64,000 nt of DNA from Paenibacillus sp. UNC451MF (GCF_000686845.1 NZ_JMLS01000009.1:1-64000), one strand, 5' to 3'. Shown: positions 37,302 to 46,577, counted from the stretch's first letter. The notes: a model not told the origin generated them from the letters alone. Made by a program: numbers and translations.

Positions 37302-38645
37302 ATGAGTACAACAAAACGTGAGATGCATCTTAATTTATTCCTTGTCCCGGCAGGACATCACGAAGGAGCCTGGAGGCATCCGGATACGGATGTGAATCAA
37401 TTATTACAATTTGAGCACTTTCAGCGAATAGCGCAAAAGGCAGAACAAGCCAAATTCGATTCTTTATTTATGGCCGACCGTTATTCCACCTCCAAAAGAG
37501 CCGTCGCTTACGGGGCATTGACAGGATTGGAGCCTCTTACACTCCTAACGGCTCTCTCCGTTGTCACCAAACGGATTGGCCTCATTGCCACCGTATCTAC
37601 AAGCTTCAACGAGCCTTTCAATGTAGCACGCCGATTCGCTACGATCGATCACCTTAGCTCAGGCCGAGCCGGCTGGAACATTATAACCTCCGGTACGGAT
37701 GAAGAAGCACGAAATTTCAATTATGAGCAAATCCCCGGACATGCGGAGCGTTACGAGCGGGCTCAAGAATTTGTCGAGGTGGCGACGCGCTTGTGGGACA
37801 GCTGGGAAGAAGATGCATTAATTCTTGATCAGGCTGCCGGCGCCTATGCCGACAGCAGCAAAGTACATGAGCTGAATCACAAGGGAGAGCACTTTTCCGT
37901 ACGCGGACCACTCAATGTATCCCGTTCACCACAAGGCCGCCCCGTCCTGGTGCAGGCCGGCTCCTCTGAAGACGGACGCCACTTTGCTTCTACTGTAGCG
38001 GATGCGATATTTACCGCTCAACAAACGCTTGCCGACGCTCAAGCCTTTTATTCCGATGTCAAAGCTCGTATTCGCCAAAGCGGACGTAACCCCGAGCATG
38101 TCATCATTTTACCCGGCATTTGCCCTATCATCGGGGAAACCGAAGCTGAAGCCAAAGAGAAAGAAGCCAAGCTCCACGAGCTGACCAATCCGAAGTATAG
38201 TCTGCTTCAGCTATCAAACCGAATAGGCTTTGATCTCACCTCCTATCCGCTCGATGGACCCATGCCTGATATACCGGAAAATGACTTATCCCGTGGGCAT
38301 CAGAGCCGGGCACAGCTCATTATTGAGCTTGCGCATAATGAAAATTTGACCCTGCGTCAGCTGCTCTTACGTCTTGCTGGGGGGCGTGGTCACCGTACTA
38401 TTGCAGGTACCGCAAAGCAGGTTGCTGATGAGCTTGAAGTCTGGTTTAAGGAAGGCGCTGCCGATGGCTTTAACATTATGCCTCAATTAATGAATGGCGG
38501 CTTGGATGATTTCATCGATTATGTCGTACCAGAGCTTCAACGTCGCGGATTGTTCCGTACCGAGTACACGGGCCGTACGCTGCGCGAACATTATGGACTG
38601 CCTTATCCGCAAAGTTCTTTCGCTGCACAACCGCAGTATCAATAA
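37302..38645 (+). CDS. Flavin-dependent monooxygenase, NtaA/SnaA/DszA family (copy 1)
   Basis: 447 residues. Luciferase-like TIM barrel with the family pattern LNLFLVPAGHHEGAWRHPD, FDSLFMADRY, ATVSTSFNEPFNVARRFATI and GRAGWNIITSGTDEEARNF. These enzymes use reduced FMN and oxygen on substrates such as nitrilotriacetate, sulfones or sulfonates. Neighbours (FMN reductase, SsuA/B/C) point to an organosulfur substrate and sulfur release. It is the most different of the three tandem copies. GAGGGGG precedes the ATG. The exact substrate cannot be read from sequence. Confidence 0.87.
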   Translation: MSTTKREMHLNLFLVPAGHHEGAWRHPDTDVNQLLQFEHFQRIAQKAEQAKFDSLFMADRYSTSKRAVAYGALTGLEPLTLLTALSVVTKRIGLIATVSTSFNEPFNVARRFATIDHLSSGRAGWNIITSGTDEEARNFNYEQIPGHAERYERAQEFVEVATRLWDSWEEDALILDQAAGAYADSSKVHELNHKGEHFSVRGPLNVSRSPQGRPVLVQAGSSEDGRHFASTVADAIFTAQQTLADAQAFYSDVKARIRQSGRNPEHVIILPGICPIIGETEAEAKEKEAKLHELTNPKYSLLQLSNRIGFDLTSYPLDGPMPDIPENDLSRGHQSRAQLIIELAHNENLTLRQLLLRLAGGRGHRTIAGTAKQVADELEVWFKEGAADGFNIMPQLMNGGLDDFIDYVVPELQRRGLFRTEYTGRTLREHYGLPYPQSSFAAQPQYQ

Positions 38646-38689
38646 ATAAGCAGTAACCTGTGATCCGGGTTAAGGAAGGGAGATTTCTT

Positions 38690-40042
38690 ATGAGTGGTAA
38701 AGCTAGACAAATGCATTTAGGCGCTTTTTTATTCGGTGTCGGGCATCATGTCGCTGCATGGCGCTATCCGGAAACGGAAGCTCACGGGATCTTGGATCCC
38801 GCATTCTACGAGCGTTTCGCCCAAACGGCGGAACGAGGTAAATTCGATATGCTGTTCCTGGCAGATTCATTGGCATTGCTCGGCAGTTCCCCCTCCCACA
38901 CCGTTTCCGTCCGCCCAGAGCCGATCACCCTGCTGTCTTATTTGGCAGGGGTCACCCAACGAATTGGCTTGGCCGCCACCGTATCGACGACCTATCACGA
39001 GCCCTACAACCTAGCCCGTGAATTTGCTACACTTGATCATTTAAGCGGGGGGCGGGCAGCCTGGAATGTGGTAACCTCAAGCCGAAATGAGGAGGCAGCG
39101 AATTTCAGCAAAAAACAGCATCCTGAGCATTCAATTCGCTACGCACGCGCGAGAGAGTTTATTGAAGTTGCCACTTCCTTATGGGACAGCTGGGAAGATG
39201 ATGCGATCGTATTCGATCGAGCAACCGGCCAGTTTGCTCACCCGGGTAAAGTGCATCCAATCGATTATCAGGGGGAGCATTTCAGAGTCCGAGGGCCGCT
39301 TAATGCTCCCAGGTCACCCCAGGGGAGGCCGGTTATTATCCAGGCCGGTTCATCCGAGACGGGACAGCAGCTCGCTGCGGAAACCGCAGAGGTTATTTTT
39401 ACCGCATGGCAAACCATTGAAGAGGCTCAGACTTTTTACCGTAATGTAAAATCACTGCTTGCACAGTATGGGAGGTCTCAGGATGATCTAAAAATCATGC
39501 CTGGTATTTTCCCGGTCATTGGCAGCACAGAAGCAGAAGCAAGGGAAAAAGAGCAATTACTGCAGCAGCTGGTGCTGCCGACAGTCGGCTTGTCCATGCT
39601 ATCAGGATCGTTGAATGTCGATCTGAGAAATTATCCGCTGGACGGTCCTTTGCCGGAGCTGCCTGAGCTCGAAGCTGTTAACGGTGGAAAAAGTCGTTTC
39701 AAGCTCGTATCTGATATGGCTAAACGCGACGGACTTACAATCCGGCAGCTAATATATCGTGTAACCGGAGCACGCGGTCACCGCACCATCTATGGTACCC
39801 CCATACAAATTGCCGACCAATTGCAATCTTGGTTCCATGCAAATGCTTGCGATGGATTCAACATCATGCCGCCATATTTGCCGGGAGGCTTAGAAGAGTT
39901 CGTCGATCAGGTCATTCCTGAGCTGCAAAATCGCGGTCTGTTCCGTACCGAATACAGTGGAGCAACGCTTCGAGATCATCTCGGTTTGAAACGACCTGCT
40001 AGTAAATTCAGCCGTCCCCCCGCTTCCTCATCTATTCACTAA
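38690..40042 (+). CDS. Flavin-dependent monooxygenase, NtaA/SnaA/DszA family (copy 2)
   Basis: 450 residues from the ATG at 38690, preceded by AAGGAAGGGAG; the frame is open ten codons earlier with no site. Pattern LGAFLFGVGHHVAAWRYPE, FAQTAERGKFDMLFLADS and ATVSTTYHEPYNLAREFATL. It is clearly closer to copy 3 than to copy 1 (shared FAQTAERGKFDM and FNIMPPYLPGGLEEFVD). It follows copy 1 by 44 bp in one operon. Confidence 0.87.
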   Translation: MSGKARQMHLGAFLFGVGHHVAAWRYPETEAHGILDPAFYERFAQTAERGKFDMLFLADSLALLGSSPSHTVSVRPEPITLLSYLAGVTQRIGLAATVSTTYHEPYNLAREFATLDHLSGGRAAWNVVTSSRNEEAANFSKKQHPEHSIRYARAREFIEVATSLWDSWEDDAIVFDRATGQFAHPGKVHPIDYQGEHFRVRGPLNAPRSPQGRPVIIQAGSSETGQQLAAETAEVIFTAWQTIEEAQTFYRNVKSLLAQYGRSQDDLKIMPGIFPVIGSTEAEAREKEQLLQQLVLPTVGLSMLSGSLNVDLRNYPLDGPLPELPELEAVNGGKSRFKLVSDMAKRDGLTIRQLIYRVTGARGHRTIYGTPIQIADQLQSWFHANACDGFNIMPPYLPGGLEEFVDQVIPELQNRGLFRTEYSGATLRDHLGLKRPASKFSRPPASSSIH

Positions 40043-40106
40043 GCATGAAAGACTTTTCCTTCATCAACTACTTGTAGCATACACTTAAACGAGGAGTGAA
40101 ACGACT

Positions 40107-41471
40107 ATGGGAGAAACAAAACGCCAGCTCCATCTAGGAGCCTTCATATACGGAGTAGGCCATCATATCGCAGCCTGGAGATATCCCCTGACAGATTCGC
40201 TAGGATTGTTCACTTTTGAATTTTACAAACAGTTTGCGCAAACAGCTGAACGAGGAAAATTCGATATGATTTTTATCGAGGATATTCCCGCTCTACCCGA
40301 ACAGCTTGAAACCGCAATACAATATACCGTCCCCGTCCGAGCCGAACCGCTAACTCTGCTGTCCACCCTTGCTTCCGTCACCTCGCATATCGGATTAGCC
40401 GGTACCGTATCAACGACTTACAGCGAGCCCTTTCATGTGGCCAGAAAATTTGCTTCCCTTGATCACTTAAGCCGTGGCCGTGCGGCCTGGAATGCAGTTA
40501 CAACCAGCATGGAGATTACAAGCCAAAATTTTGGCCAAGATCATCATCTGGATCACGCCATTCGTTATGAACGTGCACAAGAATTCGTAGAGGTCGTCAC
40601 CTCGCTGTGGGACAGCTGGGAAGACGGTGCGCTCCGTATTGATAAAGCCACCGGACTATTTGCCGATCCCGATAAAGTAAATGCCATTCGCCATCAGGGC
40701 AAATATTTCTCGGTTCAAGGCCCTCTCTCCATCCCCCGAACTCCTCAAGGCCGCCCTGTACTTGTTCAAGCGGGCTCCTCCGAGACCGGGCAGGATTTTG
40801 CTGCCAAGACAGCAGAGGTCGTGTTTACGGCATGGCAAACTCTCGAGGAAGCGCAAGCGTTCTACAGCAGTCTGAAAGGACGTCTTGGCAAATACGGACG
40901 TAAACGGGACCATTTGAAAGTTTTACCTGGAGTGCTGCCGGTGATCGGTTCAACAGAACAAGAAGCACGTGAAAAAGAAGCTTATCTCCAGGAACTGGTA
41001 CTGCCCGAAGTCGGCTTATCGATGGTGTCACGAACATTAAGAATAGATCTGTCTTCCTATCCTCTCGACAGGCCGGTTCCCGATCTTCCGGATGCTACGA
41101 GCATAAACGGAGGCAAAAGCCGTTACCAGCTCCTCGTCGATATGGCTCGTCGTGACAAGCTGACCATCCGGCAGCTGGTGGCCAGAGTTACCGGCGCACG
41201 CGGACATAAAACGATTCACGGCACACCTGAGCAAATTGCCGACCATCTGGAAAGCTGGTTTACGAACGGGGGCTGCGACGGCTTTAACATTATGCCCCCT
41301 TATTTGCCCGGAGGATTGGAGGAATTCGTCGATCACGTTATTCCTATATTGCAAAAGCGGGGCTTATACCGAACAGAGTATAGCGGTACAACATTACGTG
41401 ACCACCTGGGGCTTGAAATCCCGGGCAACAAATTCCAGCAAGAACGCCACAAGCAGCAGCAAGCCAATTAG
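40107..41471 (+). CDS. Flavin-dependent monooxygenase, NtaA/SnaA/DszA family (copy 3)
   Basis: 454 residues. Pattern LGAFIYGVGHHIAAWRYPL, FAQTAERGKFDMIFIEDI, VSTTYSEPFHVARKFASL and GRAAWNAVTTSMEITSQNF. AACGAGGAG precedes the ATG. The strong likeness to copy 2 suggests a recent tandem duplication followed by divergence at active-site loops (LADS versus IEDI after the FDM motif). It lies 42 bp before the SsuA-like gene of the same operon. Confidence 0.87.
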   Translation: MGETKRQLHLGAFIYGVGHHIAAWRYPLTDSLGLFTFEFYKQFAQTAERGKFDMIFIEDIPALPEQLETAIQYTVPVRAEPLTLLSTLASVTSHIGLAGTVSTTYSEPFHVARKFASLDHLSRGRAAWNAVTTSMEITSQNFGQDHHLDHAIRYERAQEFVEVVTSLWDSWEDGALRIDKATGLFADPDKVNAIRHQGKYFSVQGPLSIPRTPQGRPVLVQAGSSETGQDFAAKTAEVVFTAWQTLEEAQAFYSSLKGRLGKYGRKRDHLKVLPGVLPVIGSTEQEAREKEAYLQELVLPEVGLSMVSRTLRIDLSSYPLDRPVPDLPDATSINGGKSRYQLLVDMARRDKLTIRQLVARVTGARGHKTIHGTPEQIADHLESWFTNGGCDGFNIMPPYLPGGLEEFVDHVIPILQKRGLYRTEYSGTTLRDHLGLEIPGNKFQQERHKQQQAN

Positions 41472-41512
41472 TGTTCATATCGATTCAGTAACCATAAAAG
41501 GGGGTTATCACT

Positions 41513-42562
41513 ATGGCAGCGTGGTTAAATAAAACGTTAATTTCCACTCTATTAAGCATTATCTTCTTATCAATGGCTTTAACGGGCTGCGGTAAGACTA
41601 CCGCTTCCGATACAACGTCCGCTGCTCAAGCGGGAAGAGCGGAGAAGTCCAAGGAGAAGATCGTCCTCAACATCGGTGTCCAAGGCAAAACCGGCATTCT
41701 TCCCTATGCAAGAGATAAAGGAGCATTTGAGAAAGCTTTTGCAGCCGTTGGGGTTGAAGTGAAATGGAATGAATTTGCGAGCGGACCCCCGCACTTTGAA
41801 GCATTGGCTGCAGGACGAATAGACTTCGGTTCCGTTGGAGGGACGCCTGTCGTATCAGGACAGGTAGGAGGCATCGATTTCAAAGCTATTGCAGTGACCG
41901 GCGACGGCAAGAAAGGCAACATGATAGTCATTCCCAAGAACAGTCCGATTAAAGAGCTGAAGGACTTGAAAGGGAAAAAGATCGGGGTAGCCAAGGGCAG
42001 CAGCGCGTACAACTTCCTCTATCTGGCAATTGACAAAATAGGACTCAAAGGGGATGACGTCAAAGTCATTCAGCTTCAACCCGATGAAGCCAGACCAGCT
42101 CTTGATTCCGGCGCCATTGACGCCTGGTCGATTTGGGAGCCTTACGCTACTACAGCTGTTTTTCAGACCGGGGCTAAAATATTGGTAACTGGTCAAGATC
42201 TGAACATTAACGCACCCGGCTTTCTCATTGCCCGTACAAAATTCACGAAGGATCATCCTGATCTAACCGTATTATTCCTCAAAACCTATGAGGAAGTTCG
42301 TAGATATTACACAGAGCATACCGACGAAGTGACCGAGGAGCTATCCAAGTCTCAGAAGCTAGAACGTGAAATCATCAGCACCGTATTGAAAAACACCGAA
42401 CCGCTCCTCTCTCCGATCACACCGGAATTCGCCAAAGCTCATCAAGAGCAAGCTGATTTTCTCTTCTCCGTTGGCGCTATCAACAAGAAACTTGATACAA
42501 GCCAAGTACTCGAAAGCAAATTCGTAGAGCAAGCATTGAAGGAACTGAAGGATAAAAAATAA
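41513..42562 (+). CDS. SsuA-type sulfonate-binding lipoprotein (copy 1)
   Basis: 349 residues. Lipoprotein signal with lipobox LTGC near residue 24. The NMT1/SsuA-like fold is seen in VLNIGVQGKTGILPYARDKGAFEKAF (read in parts), EFASGPPHFEALAAGRIDFGSVGG, LKGKKIGVAKGSSAYNFL and GAIDAWSIWEPYA. It binds the organosulfur substrate outside the membrane. It ends the monooxygenase operon; the matching permease and ATPase are presumably the minus-strand ssuC and ssuB. AAAGGGGG precedes the ATG. Confidence 0.86.
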   Translation: MAAWLNKTLISTLLSIIFLSMALTGCGKTTASDTTSAAQAGRAEKSKEKIVLNIGVQGKTGILPYARDKGAFEKAFAAVGVEVKWNEFASGPPHFEALAAGRIDFGSVGGTPVVSGQVGGIDFKAIAVTGDGKKGNMIVIPKNSPIKELKDLKGKKIGVAKGSSAYNFLYLAIDKIGLKGDDVKVIQLQPDEARPALDSGAIDAWSIWEPYATTAVFQTGAKILVTGQDLNINAPGFLIARTKFTKDHPDLTVLFLKTYEEVRRYYTEHTDEVTEELSKSQKLEREIISTVLKNTEPLLSPITPEFAKAHQEQADFLFSVGAINKKLDTSQVLESKFVEQALKELKDKK

Positions 42563-42587
42563 ATCCGTTATGCTTTCCAGGAAAGTG

Positions 42588-42626
42588 ACGGTTCAACGAA
42601 ATGAACATTTTGTTGGGCCGTTTTTT
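42588..42626 (+). terminator. Terminator of the monooxygenase operon
   Basis: ACGGTTCAACGAAA faces TTTTGTTGGGCCGT around a short loop, with six T after it. Confidence 0.8.
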
Positions 42627-42640
42627 CTTTATCCGGACGG

Positions 42641-43009
42641 GAGAATTTTTTTAGAACCAATAAATATACAGAAAAATCCAATGCCCCCTATTTTCCAGAA
42701 GCAGTTAGTAGGTTCCGGGATTGGATTGGCAGTGAACCTTATTTCTTATGTTCCTGGGGTCAATATGATAAGAATCAATTGACAAAGGATTACAATTTGA
42801 ACAAGGTGAATACGATCTGGTTGAAGAATCATATCAGTATCAAGCATCAGCATGGGAAGATGATAGGTCGAGAACGTGGCGTTGGTATGGAGAGAGCTCT
42901 GCACATGCTTAAGCTGCCTTTGGAAGGCACTCATCACAGGGGAATAGATGACGCGAGAAATATTGCGAAGATTTTTGCCAAAATATTTGATAATCTGGAG
43001 TTTAGATAA
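42641..43009 (+). pseudogene. 5'-truncated remnant of a KapD-like 3'-5' exonuclease
   Basis: One open frame reads NAPYFPEAVSRFRDWIG, FLCSWGQYDKNQL, HISIKHQHGKMIG, GMERALHMLKLPLEG and THHRGIDDARNIAKIF, then TAA. This is the C-terminal two thirds of a DEDDh exonuclease, including the Exo II Asp and the Exo III H...D. The N-terminal part with the D-x-E of Exo I and any start are absent: the homology begins directly after the operon terminator. It therefore looks like a decayed gene whose 5' end was lost when the organosulfur operon arrived or was rearranged. Confidence 0.75.
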
Positions 43010-43040
43010 ATTCCAGTACAATTCGGAGGGCCGGGAAGCC

Positions 43041-43601
43041 ATGTGGAACAACCTTTTTGAAACCGAGTATGTGAAAGGGCAAGAAGTAACTCCAGAAGAG
43101 ATTCAACAATTTCTTACTACCTGGAATGAGAAATTGTCGGAAGCGGAGGTTGACGAGATCGTCAGCAGGCAGAGTAACCCATTTCCTGTTAGCCATGAAC
43201 TACACAGTCAATACCAACCATTTGATCCAACTCTATGGGTAATACCACAAAAGCAATTACCCGCCAGTTATATTGAATTTTTGAAGTATTCGAACGGTGG
43301 GGAGTTTCAGAACGGGGAACGATATTTCCAGTTTTTCAGCACGAATCAGTTCAGAGAATACAATTTAGCTTATGAACTACCGGAATACATGGAGGCTGCG
43401 GTATCTTTTGCTATGGACGGCTGCGGCAATCACTATCTATTTGATATGAGAGAGGATATGAAGCACAATGAGTATCCGATTCTTGTCGCACATTCGGGGT
43501 ACTTGGATTACGAGGGATGTGTTCAGGTGGCTAATTCTTTTCTTGAACTTTGTACAGGGAGAACCTCTATGGATGATGAAATGAATAAACGCTGGGAATA
43601 G
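43041..43601 (+). CDS. SMI1/KNR4-family protein
   Basis: 186 residues from the ATG at 43041, ten bases after GGAGGG; the frame extends further upstream without a site. The SMI1/KNR4 fold is seen in LPASYIEFLKYSNGGEFQNG and FAMDGCGNHYLFDMRED. Members often act as immunity proteins against polymorphic toxins or as general binding modules. No toxin gene lies beside it, only the exonuclease remnant before and ssuC converging after it. Function unknown. Confidence 0.75.
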   Translation: MWNNLFETEYVKGQEVTPEEIQQFLTTWNEKLSEAEVDEIVSRQSNPFPVSHELHSQYQPFDPTLWVIPQKQLPASYIEFLKYSNGGEFQNGERYFQFFSTNQFREYNLAYELPEYMEAAVSFAMDGCGNHYLFDMREDMKHNEYPILVAHSGYLDYEGCVQVANSFLELCTGRTSMDDEMNKRWE

Positions 43602-43713
43602 TAGAGTCATTCAACAGATATGGGAGAGAAGAACAGTGAGTATGATCCATTAGGACTCCTGCCCGCTCCCCTTCCCTCAGTTGCTCTAGTTTCGCGTTCC
43701 TTCATTAATATAA

Positions 43714-44583
43714 TTATCCGTTATAGCTGTCGCGCCACTTCAGCAGCTTCTTCTCCAGCAGCCTCACTAACGAATCCGTCACCTTGCCTACGATGGCAAA
43801 AATAATGATGCCGACAAACACAATCTGCGTCTGAGAAAACTGTCTTGCATCCATAATTAAGTAGCCAATCCCTTCACTCGAACCCATGAGCTCAGCTACG
43901 ACCAGACCTAACCAAGCAACGCCAAGAGATAATCGCAAGCCTAACAGCAAGTTCGGCATCGCTGCCGGGATGACTAGACGGGTAATCTGATTCCAGCGAT
44001 TAAACTCCAGAATACGGGCCACATCAAACAGCTTGGAATCGGCGCTGCGGATACCTAGAAACGTATTCACATATAAAGGAAAAAATGCCCCTTTGGCAAT
44101 CAGCAATATTTTGGACAGCTCTCCAAAGCCGAACCACAAAATAAACAACGGGGTAATTGCCAAATGCGGGATCATGCGCAGCATTTGTACCGTAGGGTCC
44201 AGCGTTTCCTCCGCCCTTCGGAACAAGCCGCTCACAAGGCCTAACAGCAGCCCAAGGCCGCCGCCTAACAAAAATCCTACAGCCGCACGGTACACACTAA
44301 TTTTCAAATGCTTGATCAGCTCTCCGGAGGAGGCCAGTTCGATAAAAGCTTGGAAAATAGCTAAAGGGGTAGGCAGCAGCGTTTTGGAAATGAGCTCTAA
44401 GCTGCCGGCAATTTGCCATATAATCAACACGGAAATAGGTAAGATCAAGCCTCGGACAACAATCGCCCACTTGTCATTACGCTTTCGACGAACTGCCGTA
44501 TCCTTACCTTCTGCTTGCTGCGTTGCCCCCCCGATAGCTTCCGCCTTGGCCGGACCTGTGATCGTACCTGTTGGATTTATCAT
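43714..44583 (-). CDS. ssuC: SsuC-type sulfonate ABC permease
   Basis: 289 residues from the ATG at 44583, eight bases after GAGG; the frame's GTG at 44592 lies in the site. Six membrane spans, with LGLLLGLVSGLFRRAEETLDP and the coupling loop VARILEFNRWNQITRLVIPAAMP (read in parts), a pattern typical of the SsuC/TauC group. A 45-residue soluble N-terminal extension (rich in Ala, Gly, Lys) is unusual. Last gene of ssuA-ssuB-ssuC, 27 bp after ssuB. Confidence 0.88.
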   Translation of the reverse strand: MINPTGTITGPAKAEAIGGATQQAEGKDTAVRRKRNDKWAIVVRGLILPISVLIIWQIAGSLELISKTLLPTPLAIFQAFIELASSGELIKHLKISVYRAAVGFLLGGGLGLLLGLVSGLFRRAEETLDPTVQMLRMIPHLAITPLFILWFGFGELSKILLIAKGAFFPLYVNTFLGIRSADSKLFDVARILEFNRWNQITRLVIPAAMPNLLLGLRLSLGVAWLGLVVAELMGSSEGIGYLIMDARQFSQTQIVFVGIIIFAIVGKVTDSLVRLLEKKLLKWRDSYNG

Positions 44584-44610
44584 TCCAATCACCTCTCTGA
44601 GTATGTTTCT

Positions 44611-45384
44611 TTATATCCCCGAGCTATCTATCAGTTCAAGCTCATCCACACGTTCAAACTCGTTGAGAACTTTATGACGCATTTCCTGAAAAGAAGAGGT
44701 CGTCTTTTTTCTTGGGAAAGGAAGATCCACAGGAATAATTTTGCGAATCGTGCCTGGGCGAGCATTCATAATGACGACCCGGTTAGCCAAAAATACCGCT
44801 TCATCAATATCGTGCGTGACCAGAATCATCGTCGTCTTGTTCTGCTGCCATATATCAAGCAGCACCTCCTGCATGTGGCTTCTCGTAAACGCATCTAGCG
44901 CGCCGAACGGTTCATCCAGCAGCAGCACCTTAGGCTTACGTAAAAGTGCTCTGGCGATAGCTACTCTCTGGGACATGCCTCCCGATAATTCACGGGGATA
45001 CGCCTTCTCGAATCCTTTTAGACGAACGATCTCAATCAGCTCATCGACTTGGCGTCGAACCTCAGGATCACTTAACCGCAAATCAGCAGCAATATTTTTC
45101 TCCACAGTCAACCAAGGAAACAGACGATGTTCCTGAAAAATGAACCCTTTGTCGATACTTGGACGGTCCACAGGCCGATTTTCCAGCAGCACTGTCCCCT
45201 CATAGCTCGTATCGAGTCCTGCAATAATTTTTAACAAAGTACTTTTACCGCAGCCACTGGGTCCAATGACAGTAACGAATTCCCCCTGCTTGATACGGAG
45301 CTCAATATCACGCAGTGCTTGTACGGAGCCTTGCGGAGTTGCAAAACGTTTATGCAGTCCATTAATTTCGAGGGTAATAGACAT
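44611..45384 (-). CDS. ssuB: SsuB-type sulfonate ABC ATPase
   Basis: 257 residues from the ATG at 45384, preceded by AAAGGGG. All ATPase motifs are present: Walker [11 protein letters not shown]-loop [14 protein letters not shown], signature LSGGMSQR, Walker [14 protein letters not shown]-loop VTHDIDEA. The FPWLTV sequence is characteristic of SsuB/TauB/NrtD. It powers SsuC. It is separated from ssuA by a 137-bp spacer carrying a copy of the conserved hairpin and a long terminator, so its level may be set separately. Confidence 0.92.
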   Translation of the reverse strand: MSITLEINGLHKRFATPQGSVQALRDIELRIKQGEFVTVIGPSGCGKSTLLKIIAGLDTSYEGTVLLENRPVDRPSIDKGFIFQEHRLFPWLTVEKNIAADLRLSDPEVRRQVDELIEIVRLKGFEKAYPRELSGGMSQRVAIARALLRKPKVLLLDEPFGALDAFTRSHMQEVLLDIWQQNKTTMILVTHDIDEAVFLANRVVIMNARPGTIRKIIPVDLPFPRKKTTSSFQEMRHKVLNEFERVDELELIDSSGI

Positions 45385-45415
45385 AAGATAATCCCCTTTC
45401 AGGCTTGTCATTAAA

Positions 45416-45483
45416 CAAAAAGAGACTCCCTTTATCGCTATTGAAGCCCTAGTTAGGGCCCTGCATATAGCCTAAGGAAGTCT
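45416..45483 (-). terminator. Intercistronic attenuator between ssuA and ssuB
   Basis: On the minus strand GAGACTTCCTT pairs with AAGGGAGTCTC over 11 positions (one G-T), with inner GCTAT/ATAGC and GCCCT/AGGGC stems, then TTTTTG. The 5' arm overlaps the 3' arm of conserved hairpin copy 3. Confidence 0.8.
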
Positions 45484-45500
45484 CCGGTGTTCCGGTTGAC
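45480..45500 (-). ncRNA. Conserved leader hairpin, copy 3 (between ssuA and ssuB)
   Basis: Lower pairs GTC/GAC, internal loop AA versus A, upper stem CCGG/CCGG, tetraloop AACA. There is no clear promoter of its own; it begins about 20 bases after the ssuA stop, so it would act on readthrough transcripts. Confidence 0.68.
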
Positions 45501-45521
45501 CTAATTACTATGGTCTCACAG

Positions 45522-46577
45522 CTATTTCTGCTGTTCGGATTTATACTGCTCTAACGCCTTGTTTATATATTGATTATTGACGACCTTGGATGTATCGATC
45601 TTTTTCTTGATCGCTCCTTGCTCATAAATCGAGTTGGCCGTGTCCTGCTGAATTTTGATGATTTCATCCGTTATAGGCATGTTGGTCGGTTCCGTGTTTT
45701 CAATGACTTGACGAATAATTTCGCGGTCTACCTTTTTCAGTTGGGCGTAGACGTCAATCGCCTCTTCTAGGTGCTGCTTCTGCCACTGCTGCGTCTTTTC
45801 TTCCACTTTCAGATACAGCGTCACAAGATCGGGATGCTCTTCCGCAAACTTGTTGCGGACAATTTGAAACCCTGCGCCCTTAGCGTCAAAGGCTGTTCCA
45901 TCCACCAAGACCCGTGCTCCATTCAGCACCTTTTGAGTAGACATGAACGGCTCCCATATGGCCCATGCATCCACAGAACCTGTCTCAAATGCCGGCTGAG
46001 CTTCGTCCGGTTGAAGCGAAATGATCTGAACGTCGGTCGGCTTCAGATTAGCCTTTTCCAGTGCCTTATAGACGACCGTTTGAGCCGAGCTGGCTTTGGC
46101 AAACGCGATCTTTTTCCCTTTCAAATCTTGAATTGTTTTGATCGGGCTATCTTTTTTAACCAAAATAGCATTGCCTTTGGATCCAAAGCTGGCTGCTGCA
46201 ATTTCTGTAAAAGCGACGTCCGCTGCTTGGCCCGAAATAACTGGAAGGTCTCCTACCCTCCCAAAATCAAGCCGATTCGAGGCAATCGCTTCGAAGTAAG
46301 ATGGGCCGCTTTGAAATTCTATCCAATTTACCTTGGCTCCAACCTTAGAAAATTCCTCTTCGAACCAGCCCTTCTGCTTGGCGAGCAAAATCGGCCAAAT
46401 GCTTTGTTGAATACCGATATTGACGACCAAAGGCTCTTTGGAGCTTGTGACGGATGATGCCGCACTATTGCTGGACTTGCCATTAACTTCTGTTTTAGGC
46501 GTACTGCCACATCCTGCAAGCAGCAGTAATCCCCACGTAACTACTATTAAAAGTGACAACCATTTTATTCTTCTCAT
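45522..46577 (-). CDS. ssuA: SsuA-type sulfonate-binding lipoprotein (copy 2)
   Basis: 351 residues from the ATG at 46577, five bases after GAGGAG. Lipoprotein signal with lipobox LAGC. SsuA/NMT1 pattern: VVNIGIQQSIWPILLAKQKGWFEEEF (in parts), EFQSGPSYFEAIASNRLDFGRVGD, LKGKKIAFAKASSAQTVVY and GSVDAWAIWEPFM. It is similar to the plus-strand copy throughout, but is transcribed with ssuB and ssuC. The two copies probably give one transporter two ligand ranges. Confidence 0.88.
   Translation of the reverse strand: MRRIKWLSLLIVVTWGLLLLAGCGSTPKTEVNGKSSNSAASSVTSSKEPLVVNIGIQQSIWPILLAKQKGWFEEEFSKVGAKVNWIEFQSGPSYFEAIASNRLDFGRVGDLPVISGQAADVAFTEIAAASFGSKGNAILVKKDSPIKTIQDLKGKKIAFAKASSAQTVVYKALEKANLKPTDVQIISLQPDEAQPAFETGSVDAWAIWEPFMSTQKVLNGARVLVDGTAFDAKGAGFQIVRNKFAEEHPDLVTLYLKVEEKTQQWQKQHLEEAIDVYAQLKKVDREIIRQVIENTEPTNMPITDEIIKIQQDTANSIYEQGAIKKKIDTSKVVNNQYINKALEQYKSEQQK

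Noticed and set aside
43041-43601. SMI1/KNR4 gene as part of a toxin-immunity locus
   Set aside because: No polymorphic toxin, WXG100 or secretion gene lies beside it; only an exonuclease remnant and the convergent ssuC.
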